From contig JAGRKE010000015.1 in assembly GCA_020442385.1 (NCBI GenBank), forward strand, positions 98,170-162,169: a DNA stretch of 64,000 bases, read 5' to 3'. The number at the start of each line of letters is the position of its first letter. Within the stretch, counting starts at the first letter, position 1. Below are positions 8,485-16,542 of the stretch, one piece after another. The position numbers were made by a program, and so were the translations under genes. The notes below the pieces were generated by a model that was not told the origin of the DNA, did not search any database, and saw only the letters and a program-made list of their open reading frames with translations. The stretch comes from Alphaproteobacteria bacterium. GTDB lineage: Bacteria > Pseudomonadota > Alphaproteobacteria > Micavibrionales > Micavibrionaceae.

Positions 8485-8582
8485 ACGCTTTCATTTGTCT
8501 TTACACAGCGTTACTCGTCGCTCACGTGTTTTTATACGCTTCGCTTTTCGTGCCTCGTGTAAAAACAAAGCAAAGTGTTTAT
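8481..8582. repeat. Long imperfect inverted repeat between the two YceI genes
   Basis: Two 26-base arms (8481-8506 and 8557-8582) match as an inverted repeat at 22 of 26 positions. The 50-base middle contains further short self-complementary pieces. The left arm begins one base before the YceI stop codon. It could fold into a long RNA stem that limits read-through or stabilises the upstream message, or be a decayed mobile palindromic element. Confidence 0.7.
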
Positions 8583-8621
8583 TATCTTAGTAAATCCTAA
8601 CTAAAGAGTAGGCAGCACATT

Positions 8622-9866
8622 ATGGGATTAAAAAACACCGATCAAAGCTATGGCCTGATGAGCAAGTCGCTGCATTGGACTATGGCTTTGATTATTTTGG
8701 GCATGCTTTCTATCGGCTTTTTTATGGGGTCGATGGAATTCAGCCCGCTGAAGCTTCAAATTTTCGGACTGCATAAATCCTTTGGGATGCTTATCCTGAT
8801 GTTGGCGGGCTTTCGTATCCTTTGGAAAGGTTTGAGTTTTAGCCCGCGTGATTTGCCGTCTCATCGCTCATGGGAAAGGGCGCTGGCCAAGCTGGTTCAT
8901 ATTTTACTGTATGTAGCGATGATCGGTATGCCGCTTTCAGGCTGGTTGATGTCCTCGGCCGGTGACTTTCCCAATATCTTTTTCGGCCTGTTCGAAGTGC
9001 CCGCCCTGACGGGAAAGGATGAGACTTTGTTCAAGCTCATGCGTACAGTCCATGGCACGATGGCGTTGGGGCTGATTGTCATTATCGGCCTGCATGTGGT
9101 GGGCGCGCTGAAACATCATTTTATTGACCGCGATGAAACCTTGCAGCGGATGAGTACGCGCGCGTTGGGTGTTGTCGGTGGCGCGCTGCTTGCGCTTCTA
9201 GCCGGGGCGTTGCTGGCGTTGCCTGCATGGCTGTACGTGTCGTCTGAGCTTGCTGAAAATTCCGAGCAAAAAGCGCACGTACAAGAAACATCTGATGCTA
9301 GATTGGGTATGCTTGAAAACCTGCAAAGCGCCGATAGCTGGCAGATTATAAAAGATAAAAGCGCGATTGCTTTTGAGGTTACGCAATACGGTCAGCCCTT
9401 TTCCGGCGGTTTTAAAGATTTTTCAGGTGAGATTGTTTTTGATCCGCAAGATCTCGAGAATAGCCATGCACGCATTACGATTGATATTGCCAGTATTTTT
9501 ACAGGCAGCAAAGACCGCGACGCGCAAGCGCGCGGAAACGAGTGGTTCTATACCGCGCAATTCCCCCACGCGGTGTTCGAAACAACAGGGTTTGAGGTGC
9601 GTAAGCCGAATCACACAAACCCGAATCACTACACGGCGATTGGAAATTTGACCATTCGTGATGTGACTTTGCCCCTGCAGATACCGTTTTCCCTGTCTTT
9701 TGAACAGGGGGAGCAGGGTGCGCAGCGTGCCATTATGGATGCGCAGATTGCTCTTAACCGGCTTGATTTTGGTGTTGGTCAGGGGGCTTGGGAAAGCGCA
9801 GAAACCATAGGGGATGAGGTGAGCTTGGACATTCATGTTGAGGCAGATCAACCCGGCGCGCCATAA
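8622..9866 (+). CDS. Cytochrome b561 domain fused to a YceI domain
   Basis: A 414-residue two-part protein. Residues ~9-175 are a cytochrome b561 (bacterial, prokaryotic_cyt_b561) membrane unit with four helices and candidate heme ligands H18 (SLHW), H51 (GLHKSFG), H93, H144 and H158; the DETLQRM after the last heme helix is typical of the family. A further helix at ~182-206 leads out to the periplasm. Residues ~235-405 form a YceI barrel (SAIAFEVTQYGQPFSGGF, NEWFYTAQFPHAVFETT, LNRLDFGVGQG). Separate b561 and YceI genes are often neighbours; here they are joined, with a second, free YceI just upstream. This suggests a membrane electron carrier acting on quinone-like lipids held by YceI. Confidence 0.92.
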   Translation: MGLKNTDQSYGLMSKSLHWTMALIILGMLSIGFFMGSMEFSPLKLQIFGLHKSFGMLILMLAGFRILWKGLSFSPRDLPSHRSWERALAKLVHILLYVAMIGMPLSGWLMSSAGDFPNIFFGLFEVPALTGKDETLFKLMRTVHGTMALGLIVIIGLHVVGALKHHFIDRDETLQRMSTRALGVVGGALLALLAGALLALPAWLYVSSELAENSEQKAHVQETSDARLGMLENLQSADSWQIIKDKSAIAFEVTQYGQPFSGGFKDFSGEIVFDPQDLENSHARITIDIASIFTGSKDRDAQARGNEWFYTAQFPHAVFETTGFEVRKPNHTNPNHYTAIGNLTIRDVTLPLQIPFSLSFEQGEQGAQRAIMDAQIALNRLDFGVGQGAWESAETIGDEVSLDIHVEADQPGAP

Positions 9867-9932
9867 ATCGTAATTGCTCTGCCCGGCAAAAAAGTTTAAA
9901 TTTTTCAGACAATCAATATTTTAGGGGCTGTT

Positions 9933-9950
9933 CTTAGATGTGAGTCTAAG
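9933..9950. promoter_or_regulatory. Inverted repeat before the GST gene
   Basis: CTTAGA (9933-9938) and TCTAAG (9945-9950) form a perfect 6-bp inverted repeat with a 6-base centre, ending 13 bases before the GST start. It could be an operator or a small leader hairpin. No regulator is identified. Confidence 0.35.
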
Positions 9951-9963
9951 CTAGAGTGATCGC

Positions 9964-10632
9964 ATGAGAACATTGTTTCATCTTTGGCTTCATCCTTTCT
10001 CGCGAAAGGTTCGGATCGTTCTGTCTGAGAAGGGTCTGGAATTTGGGCTGCAAATTGAAAAAGTGTGGGAACGCCGCACGGAGTTTCTGGCGCTCAACCC
10101 TGCCGGGGATGTGCCGGTGCTGGTCGAGCAGGATGGAACGACGCTGGCCAATTCCCAAGTGATCTGCGAATATCTTGAAGAAGTATATCCCGAGCAAAAT
10201 CTGCTGGGCCACGATCCGGTGCAGCGCGCCGAAACCCGCCGCCTTGTCAGCTGGTTTGATGTAAAGTTCAACCGCGAGGTGACGGACAATCTGGTTGGTG
10301 AAAAGCTGATGAAGCGTATGTTGCAGATGGGAGAGCCGCACGGCCCTTCAATCCGCGCCGGACACGCCAATATTCACTACCACCTTGATTATATCGGCTT
10401 CTTGACCGAGAAGCGCAAATGGCTGGCGGGCGATCAGTTCTCACTGGCCGACATTACGGCGGCGGCGCATTTGTCTGCGATTGATTATATCGGCGATGTG
10501 CCTTGGGAAGAGCATGAGGCTGCCCGTGAATGGTACGCCAAAGTCAAATCCCGCAAAAGCTTTAAACCGCTTCTGGAAGACCGTATTCCCGGATTCACAC
10601 CCTCCGGCCACTACGAAGATGTGGATTTTTAA
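9964..10632 (+). CDS. Glutathione S-transferase family protein
   Basis: A 222-residue GST-fold protein. The N-terminal thioredoxin-like domain (residues 1-80) starts FHLWLHPFSRKVRIVLSEKG, with the cis-Pro region in GDVPVLVEQDG and the glutathione-contacting NSQVICEYLEE helix. The all-helical C-terminal domain contains the WLAGDQFSLADITAAAHLS motif. Substrate class cannot be told from sequence; the Ser in PFSRK is a possible catalytic residue. No ribosome site of note is seen before the ATG, and an inverted repeat lies just upstream. It may be co-transcribed with the SDR gene 64 bases downstream. Confidence 0.88.
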   Translation: MRTLFHLWLHPFSRKVRIVLSEKGLEFGLQIEKVWERRTEFLALNPAGDVPVLVEQDGTTLANSQVICEYLEEVYPEQNLLGHDPVQRAETRRLVSWFDVKFNREVTDNLVGEKLMKRMLQMGEPHGPSIRAGHANIHYHLDYIGFLTEKRKWLAGDQFSLADITAAAHLSAIDYIGDVPWEEHEAAREWYAKVKSRKSFKPLLEDRIPGFTPSGHYEDVDF

Positions 10633-10696
10633 AAAATTTCATATCGAATAGCCTCTGCCGTATTGATTTCTACGCAAGAATTTCACAGAATTCAGT

Positions 10697-11614
10697 ATGG
10701 AAAAATCAAAGCGCCTTTTTTGTTTCGGCTACGGCTATACCAGTGATTATTTAGGCCACGAGCTTGAAAAATTCGATGCATGGGCATTGGCGGGCACGAC
10801 GCGTGACAACGACAAGCGTGCTCGGCTGCGCGAGCGGGGCGTTGAGGCGCATATATTCGACTACCAACATCCGCTGGCCGATCCGTCTGTAATTTTAAAA
10901 GGCGTAACTCATCTGTTGATTTCTACCCCGCCAGAGGATGAGGGCGATCCATCTTTCAACATGCATGCGCAAGATATTTTGAAAATTCCGTCTTTGGAGT
11001 GGGTGGGGTATCTCTCCACCACCGGGGTGTATGGTAACCGCGATGGGGAGTGGGTGGATGAAAGTGATGAGACTATCCCCTCATCCCAGCGCGGCAGCAA
11101 ACGCTTGAAGGCTGAGGAGCAATGGCTTTCTTTGCAAAAAGATGAAGGTTTGCCGGTGCATATTTTCAGACTGGCGGGCATTTACGGCCCCGGACGTAGT
11201 GCGCTTGATTCCATTCGTGCGGGCGTTGCGCGGCGCATTGATAAGCCCGGGCATGCCTTTAGCCGCATTCATGTTGAAGACATTGTGCGGGTCTTAATGG
11301 CCTCGATGGAGCGGCCCAATCCGGGCGCGATCTATAATGTTTGTGACGATGTGCCTGCCCCCAGTCACGAGGTTATTTTGGAGGCTTGCAATCTGCTCGG
11401 CCAAATTCCGCCTGAGATTATTCCCTTCGAAAAGGCTGATCTGGCGCCGATCACGCGCAGCTTTTACGCTGATAACAAGCGCATAAAAAATGACAAAATA
11501 AAGCAGGAACTAGGCGTGGAGCTGAAATATAAAGACTTCAAGGCGGGCCTGCGCGGCTGCCTTGAGGCGGAAGATTACGCCACCAAAACCCTGTTCAGCG
11601 GGATGGGCTCTTAA
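10697..11614 (+). CDS. SDR-type NAD(P)-dependent epimerase/reductase, YeeZ-like
   Basis: A 305-residue Rossmann-fold protein of the extended short-chain dehydrogenase class. The nucleotide-binding loop is FGYGYTSDYLG near the N-terminus. The later LSTTGVYGNRDGEWVDE segment corresponds to the substrate and active-site strand of YeeZ-like proteins, and GIYGPGRSALDSIRAG follows. The canonical YxxxK pair is not evident, so catalysis is uncertain. Members of this group sit next to varied metabolic genes and their substrates are mostly unknown. It converges on the histidine kinase with a 14-base gap. Confidence 0.8.
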   Translation: MEKSKRLFCFGYGYTSDYLGHELEKFDAWALAGTTRDNDKRARLRERGVEAHIFDYQHPLADPSVILKGVTHLLISTPPEDEGDPSFNMHAQDILKIPSLEWVGYLSTTGVYGNRDGEWVDESDETIPSSQRGSKRLKAEEQWLSLQKDEGLPVHIFRLAGIYGPGRSALDSIRAGVARRIDKPGHAFSRIHVEDIVRVLMASMERPNPGAIYNVCDDVPAPSHEVILEACNLLGQIPPEIIPFEKADLAPITRSFYADNKRIKNDKIKQELGVELKYKDFKAGLRGCLEAEDYATKTLFSGMGS

Positions 11615-11628
11615 TTTCTTGAAAATTA

Positions 11629-13479
11629 TTATGTGCTCTGCGTCGCCTTAAACGCATCATAGGGCAGGCGCACGGTGACGGTTGTGCCTTCGCCCATGGT
11701 TGATTCAATGCGCAGCGCCCCGCCATGCATCTCGGCGAGCTCTTTGGTGATGGCCAGGCCAAGGCCCGAGCCCTCATGCTCGCGCGCATAAGAGGATGAT
11801 ACCTGCTCGAACGGTCGGGTAATGCTGGAGAGTTTGTGGGCGGGAATACCGATCCCTTCATCAATAACTTTGATAGCGAGATAATCTTCGCGCTCATGCG
11901 CCTCGACGCGCACTTGCGAGTCTTCTTTAGAAAATTTGACGGCGTTTGACAGCAAATTCAGCATAATCTGCATAAAGGCACGGCGGTCAGCCACGATTTT
12001 GAGCTTTTTATTTTTAACATCCGCAGCGGAGATTTTAATGCCGGATTCCATTGCCCGGCCTTCCATCATATGAACAGCCATATCAATACATTTTTTGACA
12101 TTCACAGTTTCAAGATCAAGCTCGTACTTACCGGCCTCAATCTTGGACATGTCGAGAATATCGCTGATCAGATCAAGAAGGTGCTCGCCACTTTCGCGGA
12201 TGCCGCTGATATATTCGAGATATTTTTCCGTGCCGATCGGACCGAGCAGTTGGCGCTGGATCATCTCGGAAAAGCCGATAATGGCGTTGAGCGGTGTGCG
12301 CAACTCATGGCTCATGTTGGCGAGAAATTGGGTTTTGGCGGCGTAAGCGCTTTCGGCTGAGGCTAGTGCATCACGCAGGCGGCGCTCATACAAAACGCGC
12401 TCAGTCATATCCTGCATGATACCGAACAAAGCGATGACTTCGCCTTCATCATCCTTGGCGCAGCGGCCTTCACAGCGGATAAAGCGCGTATCGCCGCTGG
12501 GCTGAATAACGCGAAATTCCATGTCGTAATCTTTTTCTTCGATAATCGCGCGCTGGAAAACCTGGTTAACGCGGCCAATATCTTCGCGGTGAACCATGTC
12601 ATTCATGCCCAGCAATGTGGGTGCATCTTCACCTTCTTTCAGGCCGAACATGCCGTAAATTTGCGGTGACCACTCCAGCGCTTCCTGACCGATCTTCCAA
12701 TACCAATGGCCCATAGAGCCGACCGACTCCGCCTCGCGCAATTGCTTCTCGCGCCGCTCCAGCGCCTTTTCCTGCGCCTTGATCGCGGTGACATCATGCC
12801 CGGTGCAATAGGTGAGATTGTCTTTCTTTTGGAAACGCCATTCAAACCAGCGCTCACGCCCGTCTTTATCAATAATCTGCGCATCGAAATCTGTGTGATC
12901 GGGCGTTTCTTCAAACAAATCAGCGAAATTTTGAACGCTGCCGAAATTGCTTTTGAAAGAGCTATTGGCGCGCTGAATTTGCCCGGCGGTATCAATCACG
13001 AACATAATGTCGCTGGACATCGCCATAAATTGAGTCATGTCGGCGGCTTCGAAAATTCCGCCCGCACCTGCGCGGTTGTCATTATTTTTAAGCGTTTGCA
13101 AAATAACGGCTTCGAAAGCTTCAAGTTCTTTCTTGCTCGGTTTTTTCTCTTTTGTCCGCGCGCCGATCAAATATCGTTTCTGGTCAGGCCCGGTTAGCCA
13201 GTCAAAATGAAAATCAAGCTTTTCAGCATGGCCGTTAATCTGAACTTTTTGCAGACCTGCGGGCGTATCGTCAAAATTTTTGGCCGGATTTGAAAAACTG
13301 ATAATCGAGCGCGCATCCGTATCGGGCAGATTTTTCGGATCGAGATGTGAGAGCGCACAAAAAGACGGGTTGGCATAGACAATCCGACCATCTTCGGCAA
13401 TGGCAACGCGCGCCGCCTCGTCTGGGCGGGTCTGGGACTCCGGGATTTGTTGTTCGTTCGTTATAATATTTTGTGTCAT
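11629..13479 (-). CDS. Cytoplasmic multi-PAS sensor histidine kinase
   Basis: A 616-residue kinase with no predicted membrane helix, so it senses a cytoplasmic signal. Order: three PAS-like domains (about 25-105, 150-250 and 265-370; the last is best conserved, with a PAC-type HREDIGRVNQVFQRA and RFIRCEG), a HisKA dimerisation domain with FLANMSHELRTPLNAIIGF holding the phosphoacceptor His, and a HATPase domain with N box NLLSNAVKF, G1 DEGIGIP and G2 GSGLGLAI. It lacks a receiver domain, and no response regulator gene lies nearby, so its partner is encoded elsewhere. The HisKA region with the DLISDILDMSKIEAGKYEL linker resembles kinases of the PleC/DivJ group in alphaproteobacteria, but a specific role cannot be given. 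Confidence 0.92.
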   Translation of the reverse strand: MTQNIITNEQQIPESQTRPDEAARVAIAEDGRIVYANPSFCALSHLDPKNLPDTDARSIISFSNPAKNFDDTPAGLQKVQINGHAEKLDFHFDWLTGPDQKRYLIGARTKEKKPSKKELEAFEAVILQTLKNNDNRAGAGGIFEAADMTQFMAMSSDIMFVIDTAGQIQRANSSFKSNFGSVQNFADLFEETPDHTDFDAQIIDKDGRERWFEWRFQKKDNLTYCTGHDVTAIKAQEKALERREKQLREAESVGSMGHWYWKIGQEALEWSPQIYGMFGLKEGEDAPTLLGMNDMVHREDIGRVNQVFQRAIIEEKDYDMEFRVIQPSGDTRFIRCEGRCAKDDEGEVIALFGIMQDMTERVLYERRLRDALASAESAYAAKTQFLANMSHELRTPLNAIIGFSEMIQRQLLGPIGTEKYLEYISGIRESGEHLLDLISDILDMSKIEAGKYELDLETVNVKKCIDMAVHMMEGRAMESGIKISAADVKNKKLKIVADRRAFMQIMLNLLSNAVKFSKEDSQVRVEAHEREDYLAIKVIDEGIGIPAHKLSSITRPFEQVSSSYAREHEGSGLGLAITKELAEMHGGALRIESTMGEGTTVTVRLPYDAFKATQST

Positions 13480-13573
13480 GACGTCTTGAAAAGACTAGAG
13501 AATGCGGGTGATGCCGCGAATACGGCTTCGACAAATCATGATACCATAATTTTCCGGTAGGGCTATAGGCAAT

Positions 13574-13597
13574 AAAAAACCGCCCCTTTCAGGGCGG
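13574..13597 (-). terminator. Intrinsic terminator of the DsbD-like/redoxin operon
   Basis: CCGCCC (13580-13585) pairs with GGGCGG (13592-13597) around a 6-base loop. On the minus strand the stem is followed by six T residues (A-run 13574-13579). It lies 23 bases beyond the redoxin stop. Confidence 0.88.
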
Positions 13598-13619
13598 CTT
13601 TTGTGCATAACGCGAAAGC

Positions 13620-14231
13620 TTAGTAATTATACTTTACCGCGCAGCCATAGGGTTGCGAGGTTGCGATCTCTACTGCCTTGCCAGCAGCCAGATCATCAAG
13701 CGCCGCCAGAACGTAGTTTTTCGCGCCCTCAACTGTTTCGTGGCGCGGGCTAGGGTTGTCATCAATTGCCCCGGCATACACAAGCGTGCCTTCCGGGTTA
13801 ATCACGAACATATGCGGCGTTGTTTTCGCGCCATAAGCCTGTCCGATTTCGCCGGATTCATCGAGGATTTTATGACTGTAATGCGCACCCGCATCTTCGG
13901 CAATTTTCTTGGCTTCCTCGGCGCTGACGTGACCTTGGCGGCCTTCAGCCGAAGAAACGATTGTAATCCATGTGACGCCCTGATCCATTGCGGCCTGCTG
14001 GGTTTTTTGCATGTTGCCGGTTTCATAATGCTTCATCACGAACGGACACAGATGGTTGCTCCATTCCAGAACAACGGTTTTGCCCTTCAGGCTTTCAAGA
14101 GATACGGTGTTCCCGTCAATATCGGTGGCGGTGAAGGCGGGCGCGGCCTGCCCGACCTGTGCTTCGGCAAAAGCCGGAGCGGCAGTAAAGAGCAGCGCAA
14201 TCGCGGCCATGAGTTTAAAGATATGATGCAT
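13620..14231 (-). CDS. Periplasmic redoxin (AhpC/TSA-like thioredoxin fold)
   Basis: A 203-residue exported protein with a signal peptide ending near PAFAEA. The mature part is a peroxiredoxin/thioredoxin fold: APAFTATDIDGNTVSLESLKGK, then VVLEWSNHLCPFVMKHY with a single Cys where thioredoxins have CxxC, and TPHMFVINPEGTLVYAGAID with the cis-Pro. Such PRX_like proteins are usually called redoxin-domain proteins; the true substrate is unknown. A second Cys near the C-terminus (YGCAVKYNY) could act as a resolving partner. It follows the DsbD-like gene by 24 bases on the same strand, so the DsbD-like membrane reductase is its likely electron donor. A strong terminator follows. Confidence 0.85.
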   Translation of the reverse strand: MHHIFKLMAAIALLFTAAPAFAEAQVGQAAPAFTATDIDGNTVSLESLKGKTVVLEWSNHLCPFVMKHYETGNMQKTQQAAMDQGVTWITIVSSAEGRQGHVSAEEAKKIAEDAGAHYSHKILDESGEIGQAYGAKTTPHMFVINPEGTLVYAGAIDDNPSPRHETVEGAKNYVLAALDDLAAGKAVEIATSQPYGCAVKYNY

Positions 14232-14255
14232 GTTTAGGGTCCTCCTTTTAAAAAA

Positions 14256-16391
14256 CTAAGATGCTTCCCGAATGGCTTTTTTAATCGTCTCGGGCGTTAA
14301 AATTTGCGGTAAAATCTGAGCCTGCGGGCGCTCGCCTGTTTGTGCATCACGCGCTCCGTAATACACATAGATCGGTACGCCGTCGCGTCCATAGCTATTG
14401 AGGAATTTCGTTATCTCCTCGTCATAGTTGGTCCAGTCGCCAACGACGTATTTCACATTATGCTCGGCAAAGGCGGCTTTGGTTGAGCGGGTGTTGATTG
14501 CCACCGCGTGATTGACCTTACAGGTAATGCACCAGGCGGCGGTCATTTCAACAAAAACCGGATCATCCTCGGCCAAGAGCGCAGAAAGGCTTTCAGGGCT
14601 GTACGCCTGTCCGAATTGGTCCTTGATCGGTGCGCTTGAAAAGCTCGCATCGCTCATCTCGGGCGGTGTGCCTGCGGGGATTAAGCCGATGGGCGCAAGG
14701 AAAGACAGGACCACGAGCGCCTTTAGAATAAAACGCCCCAGACCTTTTTCAGGCAGGTGGTTCAGCAGCCACAAACCAAAGGCAATGGCGACCATACCGA
14801 ACAGCACGCCCATCATCCCCAGCGGCCCGACCTGCTGCCCGAGCACCCAAACCAGCCAGACGGCGGAGGCGAACATTGGGAAGGCCAGAAACTGCTGGAA
14901 GGTCTGCATCCATGCGCCCGGCTTGGGCAGGCGCGATTGCAGCGCCGGAGCAAAGGACAGGGCCAGATACGGCAGGGCCAAACCAAACCCCAGCGCGGCA
15001 AAGACGCTTAAGGAGACGAGCGCGCTTTGCGTAAGCGCATAGCCGATGGCCAGTGCCATAAATGGCGCGGTGCAGGGCGTGGCCACCAAGGTGGCTAAAA
15101 CGCCGGTAAAGAAGGAGCCTTTCAGCCCGCCGCCTTGGGTCAGCGCATTGCCGACTTGGCCGAAATGCCCGGAAATCTCGAAATAGCCGGAAAGCTTTAG
15201 CCCGACCAAAAACAGAATATACGCCAGCAAGGCGACAATAATTGGGTTTTGCAGCTGAAAGCCCCAGCCAATGCCCGCGCCCCCGGCCTTTAATGCGATC
15301 AGGATTCCGGCAATGAAAAGGAAGCTCAGCACCACGCCAGCGGTATAGGCGAGGCCGTGTCTGCGCGCCATTTCCGGGTGTTTTTCAGCAATTTTTACGA
15401 GGCTGAGCGCCTTGATCGAGAGTACGGGAAACACGCACGGCATGAGATTGAGCACCAGCCCGCCCAGAAGTGCAAACAGAGCGGCCTGCAAGAACATCGA
15501 AATATCGGTTTCTTGTCCGTCTTCGGGCATGGTTTCGGCGCTGAGCATGAGCGGGCCTGTGCCTTCATGCGCGGCGGTGAAATCTAAAGCATTGCGGGCA
15601 CCGTTTTCGTTGGTGTAGGCCAGCAAGCCATGGCTTTGTTTGAGCGCGCCCAAGGAGCGATCACCGCGCGGCTGGGTGATGACGAGCGCACCGTCTTTTA
15701 TGCTTGCGGCTGCGTCCTTTGTGTTATCAACCAATCCCCAATCTTGCGGGAAATATTCAAAGCTGGCGAGTTCCGCATCGCTGTAAGTCTCGCCGTCAGC
15801 AAGGCTTTTCGTGACAATGAGTTGTCCGTCTTTCTCGGTTATAGATACCGATTGGTCGGTATTTTCTGGCAGGCGGGCAAGTGCGGACTTAATATAGGAT
15901 GCGTTATCTTCGCTCATCCCCGCCGGGTCATTAAGCTGCAGTGTATGCGTAGAAAATTCCGGGATGCATTCATCCTTACACACCAGAATCTCAACATCGG
16001 CTTTTAGTGTTAGTGCCTCATCCGGCAACGTTTCAGGCGCGCGCAGTTTTTGCAGCAAAATCACATGATCGCTGTAACCGTAATTGAGCAGCGGTGGGTA
16101 AGGGATTTTATCGGGCGTAGGCCAATAAATCTCACTCATTTCAAAGCCTTCGGGCAAGTTCCAGTGAATCCGCGGAGCAGAGCCGGAATCACCAGGATTT
16201 CGCCAATATGTATGCCAATGCGGGGCGATGGATTGCTCAATCCCCACCCAGAATTCCTGACCAGGCTCAATGCGGCTGTATTCGGGCAAAAGCCGCACCT
16301 TGACCAGTGGGCTGGCACTCTCTTGCGCCATAGCCGCCGGAATCAAAGATAAGCAAAAGAAAAAAGCGGTAAGAAAAAGTCTGAAATTCAC
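14256..16391 (-). CDS. DsbD/ScsB-like thiol:disulfide reductase
   Basis: Membrane protein that carries electrons from cytoplasmic thioredoxin to periplasmic thiol proteins. A signal peptide is followed by an N-terminal DsbD_N-like periplasmic region (residues ~25-270, HTYWRNPGDSG and ILVCKDECIPE). Next come about eight membrane helices with the two conserved Cys motifs NLMPCVFPVLS and TPCTAPFMALAIGYAL, and a C-terminal thioredoxin domain with the WCITCKVNHAV active site. I prefer the GTG at 16391: it has an AGGGG ribosome site and gives a tidy signal peptide (NFRLFLTAFFFCLSLIPAAMA). An ATG at 16430 would add 13 residues without a ribosome site. The long N-domain resembles ScsB more than E. 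coli DsbD. It is the first gene of an operon with the redoxin downstream. Confidence 0.9.
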   Translation of the reverse strand: MNFRLFLTAFFFCLSLIPAAMAQESASPLVKVRLLPEYSRIEPGQEFWVGIEQSIAPHWHTYWRNPGDSGSAPRIHWNLPEGFEMSEIYWPTPDKIPYPPLLNYGYSDHVILLQKLRAPETLPDEALTLKADVEILVCKDECIPEFSTHTLQLNDPAGMSEDNASYIKSALARLPENTDQSVSITEKDGQLIVTKSLADGETYSDAELASFEYFPQDWGLVDNTKDAAASIKDGALVITQPRGDRSLGALKQSHGLLAYTNENGARNALDFTAAHEGTGPLMLSAETMPEDGQETDISMFLQAALFALLGGLVLNLMPCVFPVLSIKALSLVKIAEKHPEMARRHGLAYTAGVVLSFLFIAGILIALKAGGAGIGWGFQLQNPIIVALLAYILFLVGLKLSGYFEISGHFGQVGNALTQGGGLKGSFFTGVLATLVATPCTAPFMALAIGYALTQSALVSLSVFAALGFGLALPYLALSFAPALQSRLPKPGAWMQTFQQFLAFPMFASAVWLVWVLGQQVGPLGMMGVLFGMVAIAFGLWLLNHLPEKGLGRFILKALVVLSFLAPIGLIPAGTPPEMSDASFSSAPIKDQFGQAYSPESLSALLAEDDPVFVEMTAAWCITCKVNHAVAINTRSTKAAFAEHNVKYVVGDWTNYDEEITKFLNSYGRDGVPIYVYYGARDAQTGERPQAQILPQILTPETIKKAIREAS

Positions 16392-16542
16392 GTATAAGCC
16401 CCTGATTTGTAATATGTTACTGTAGCGCATATTTTTTTACGCACAATGATTTGAATAACTTTCCGTATTATGTCATAACATCAGTCTTCGAAAAGGAATT
16501 CGTTTTAAACTCAAACTGCGTTACAAATGGACTGCGTAATAA

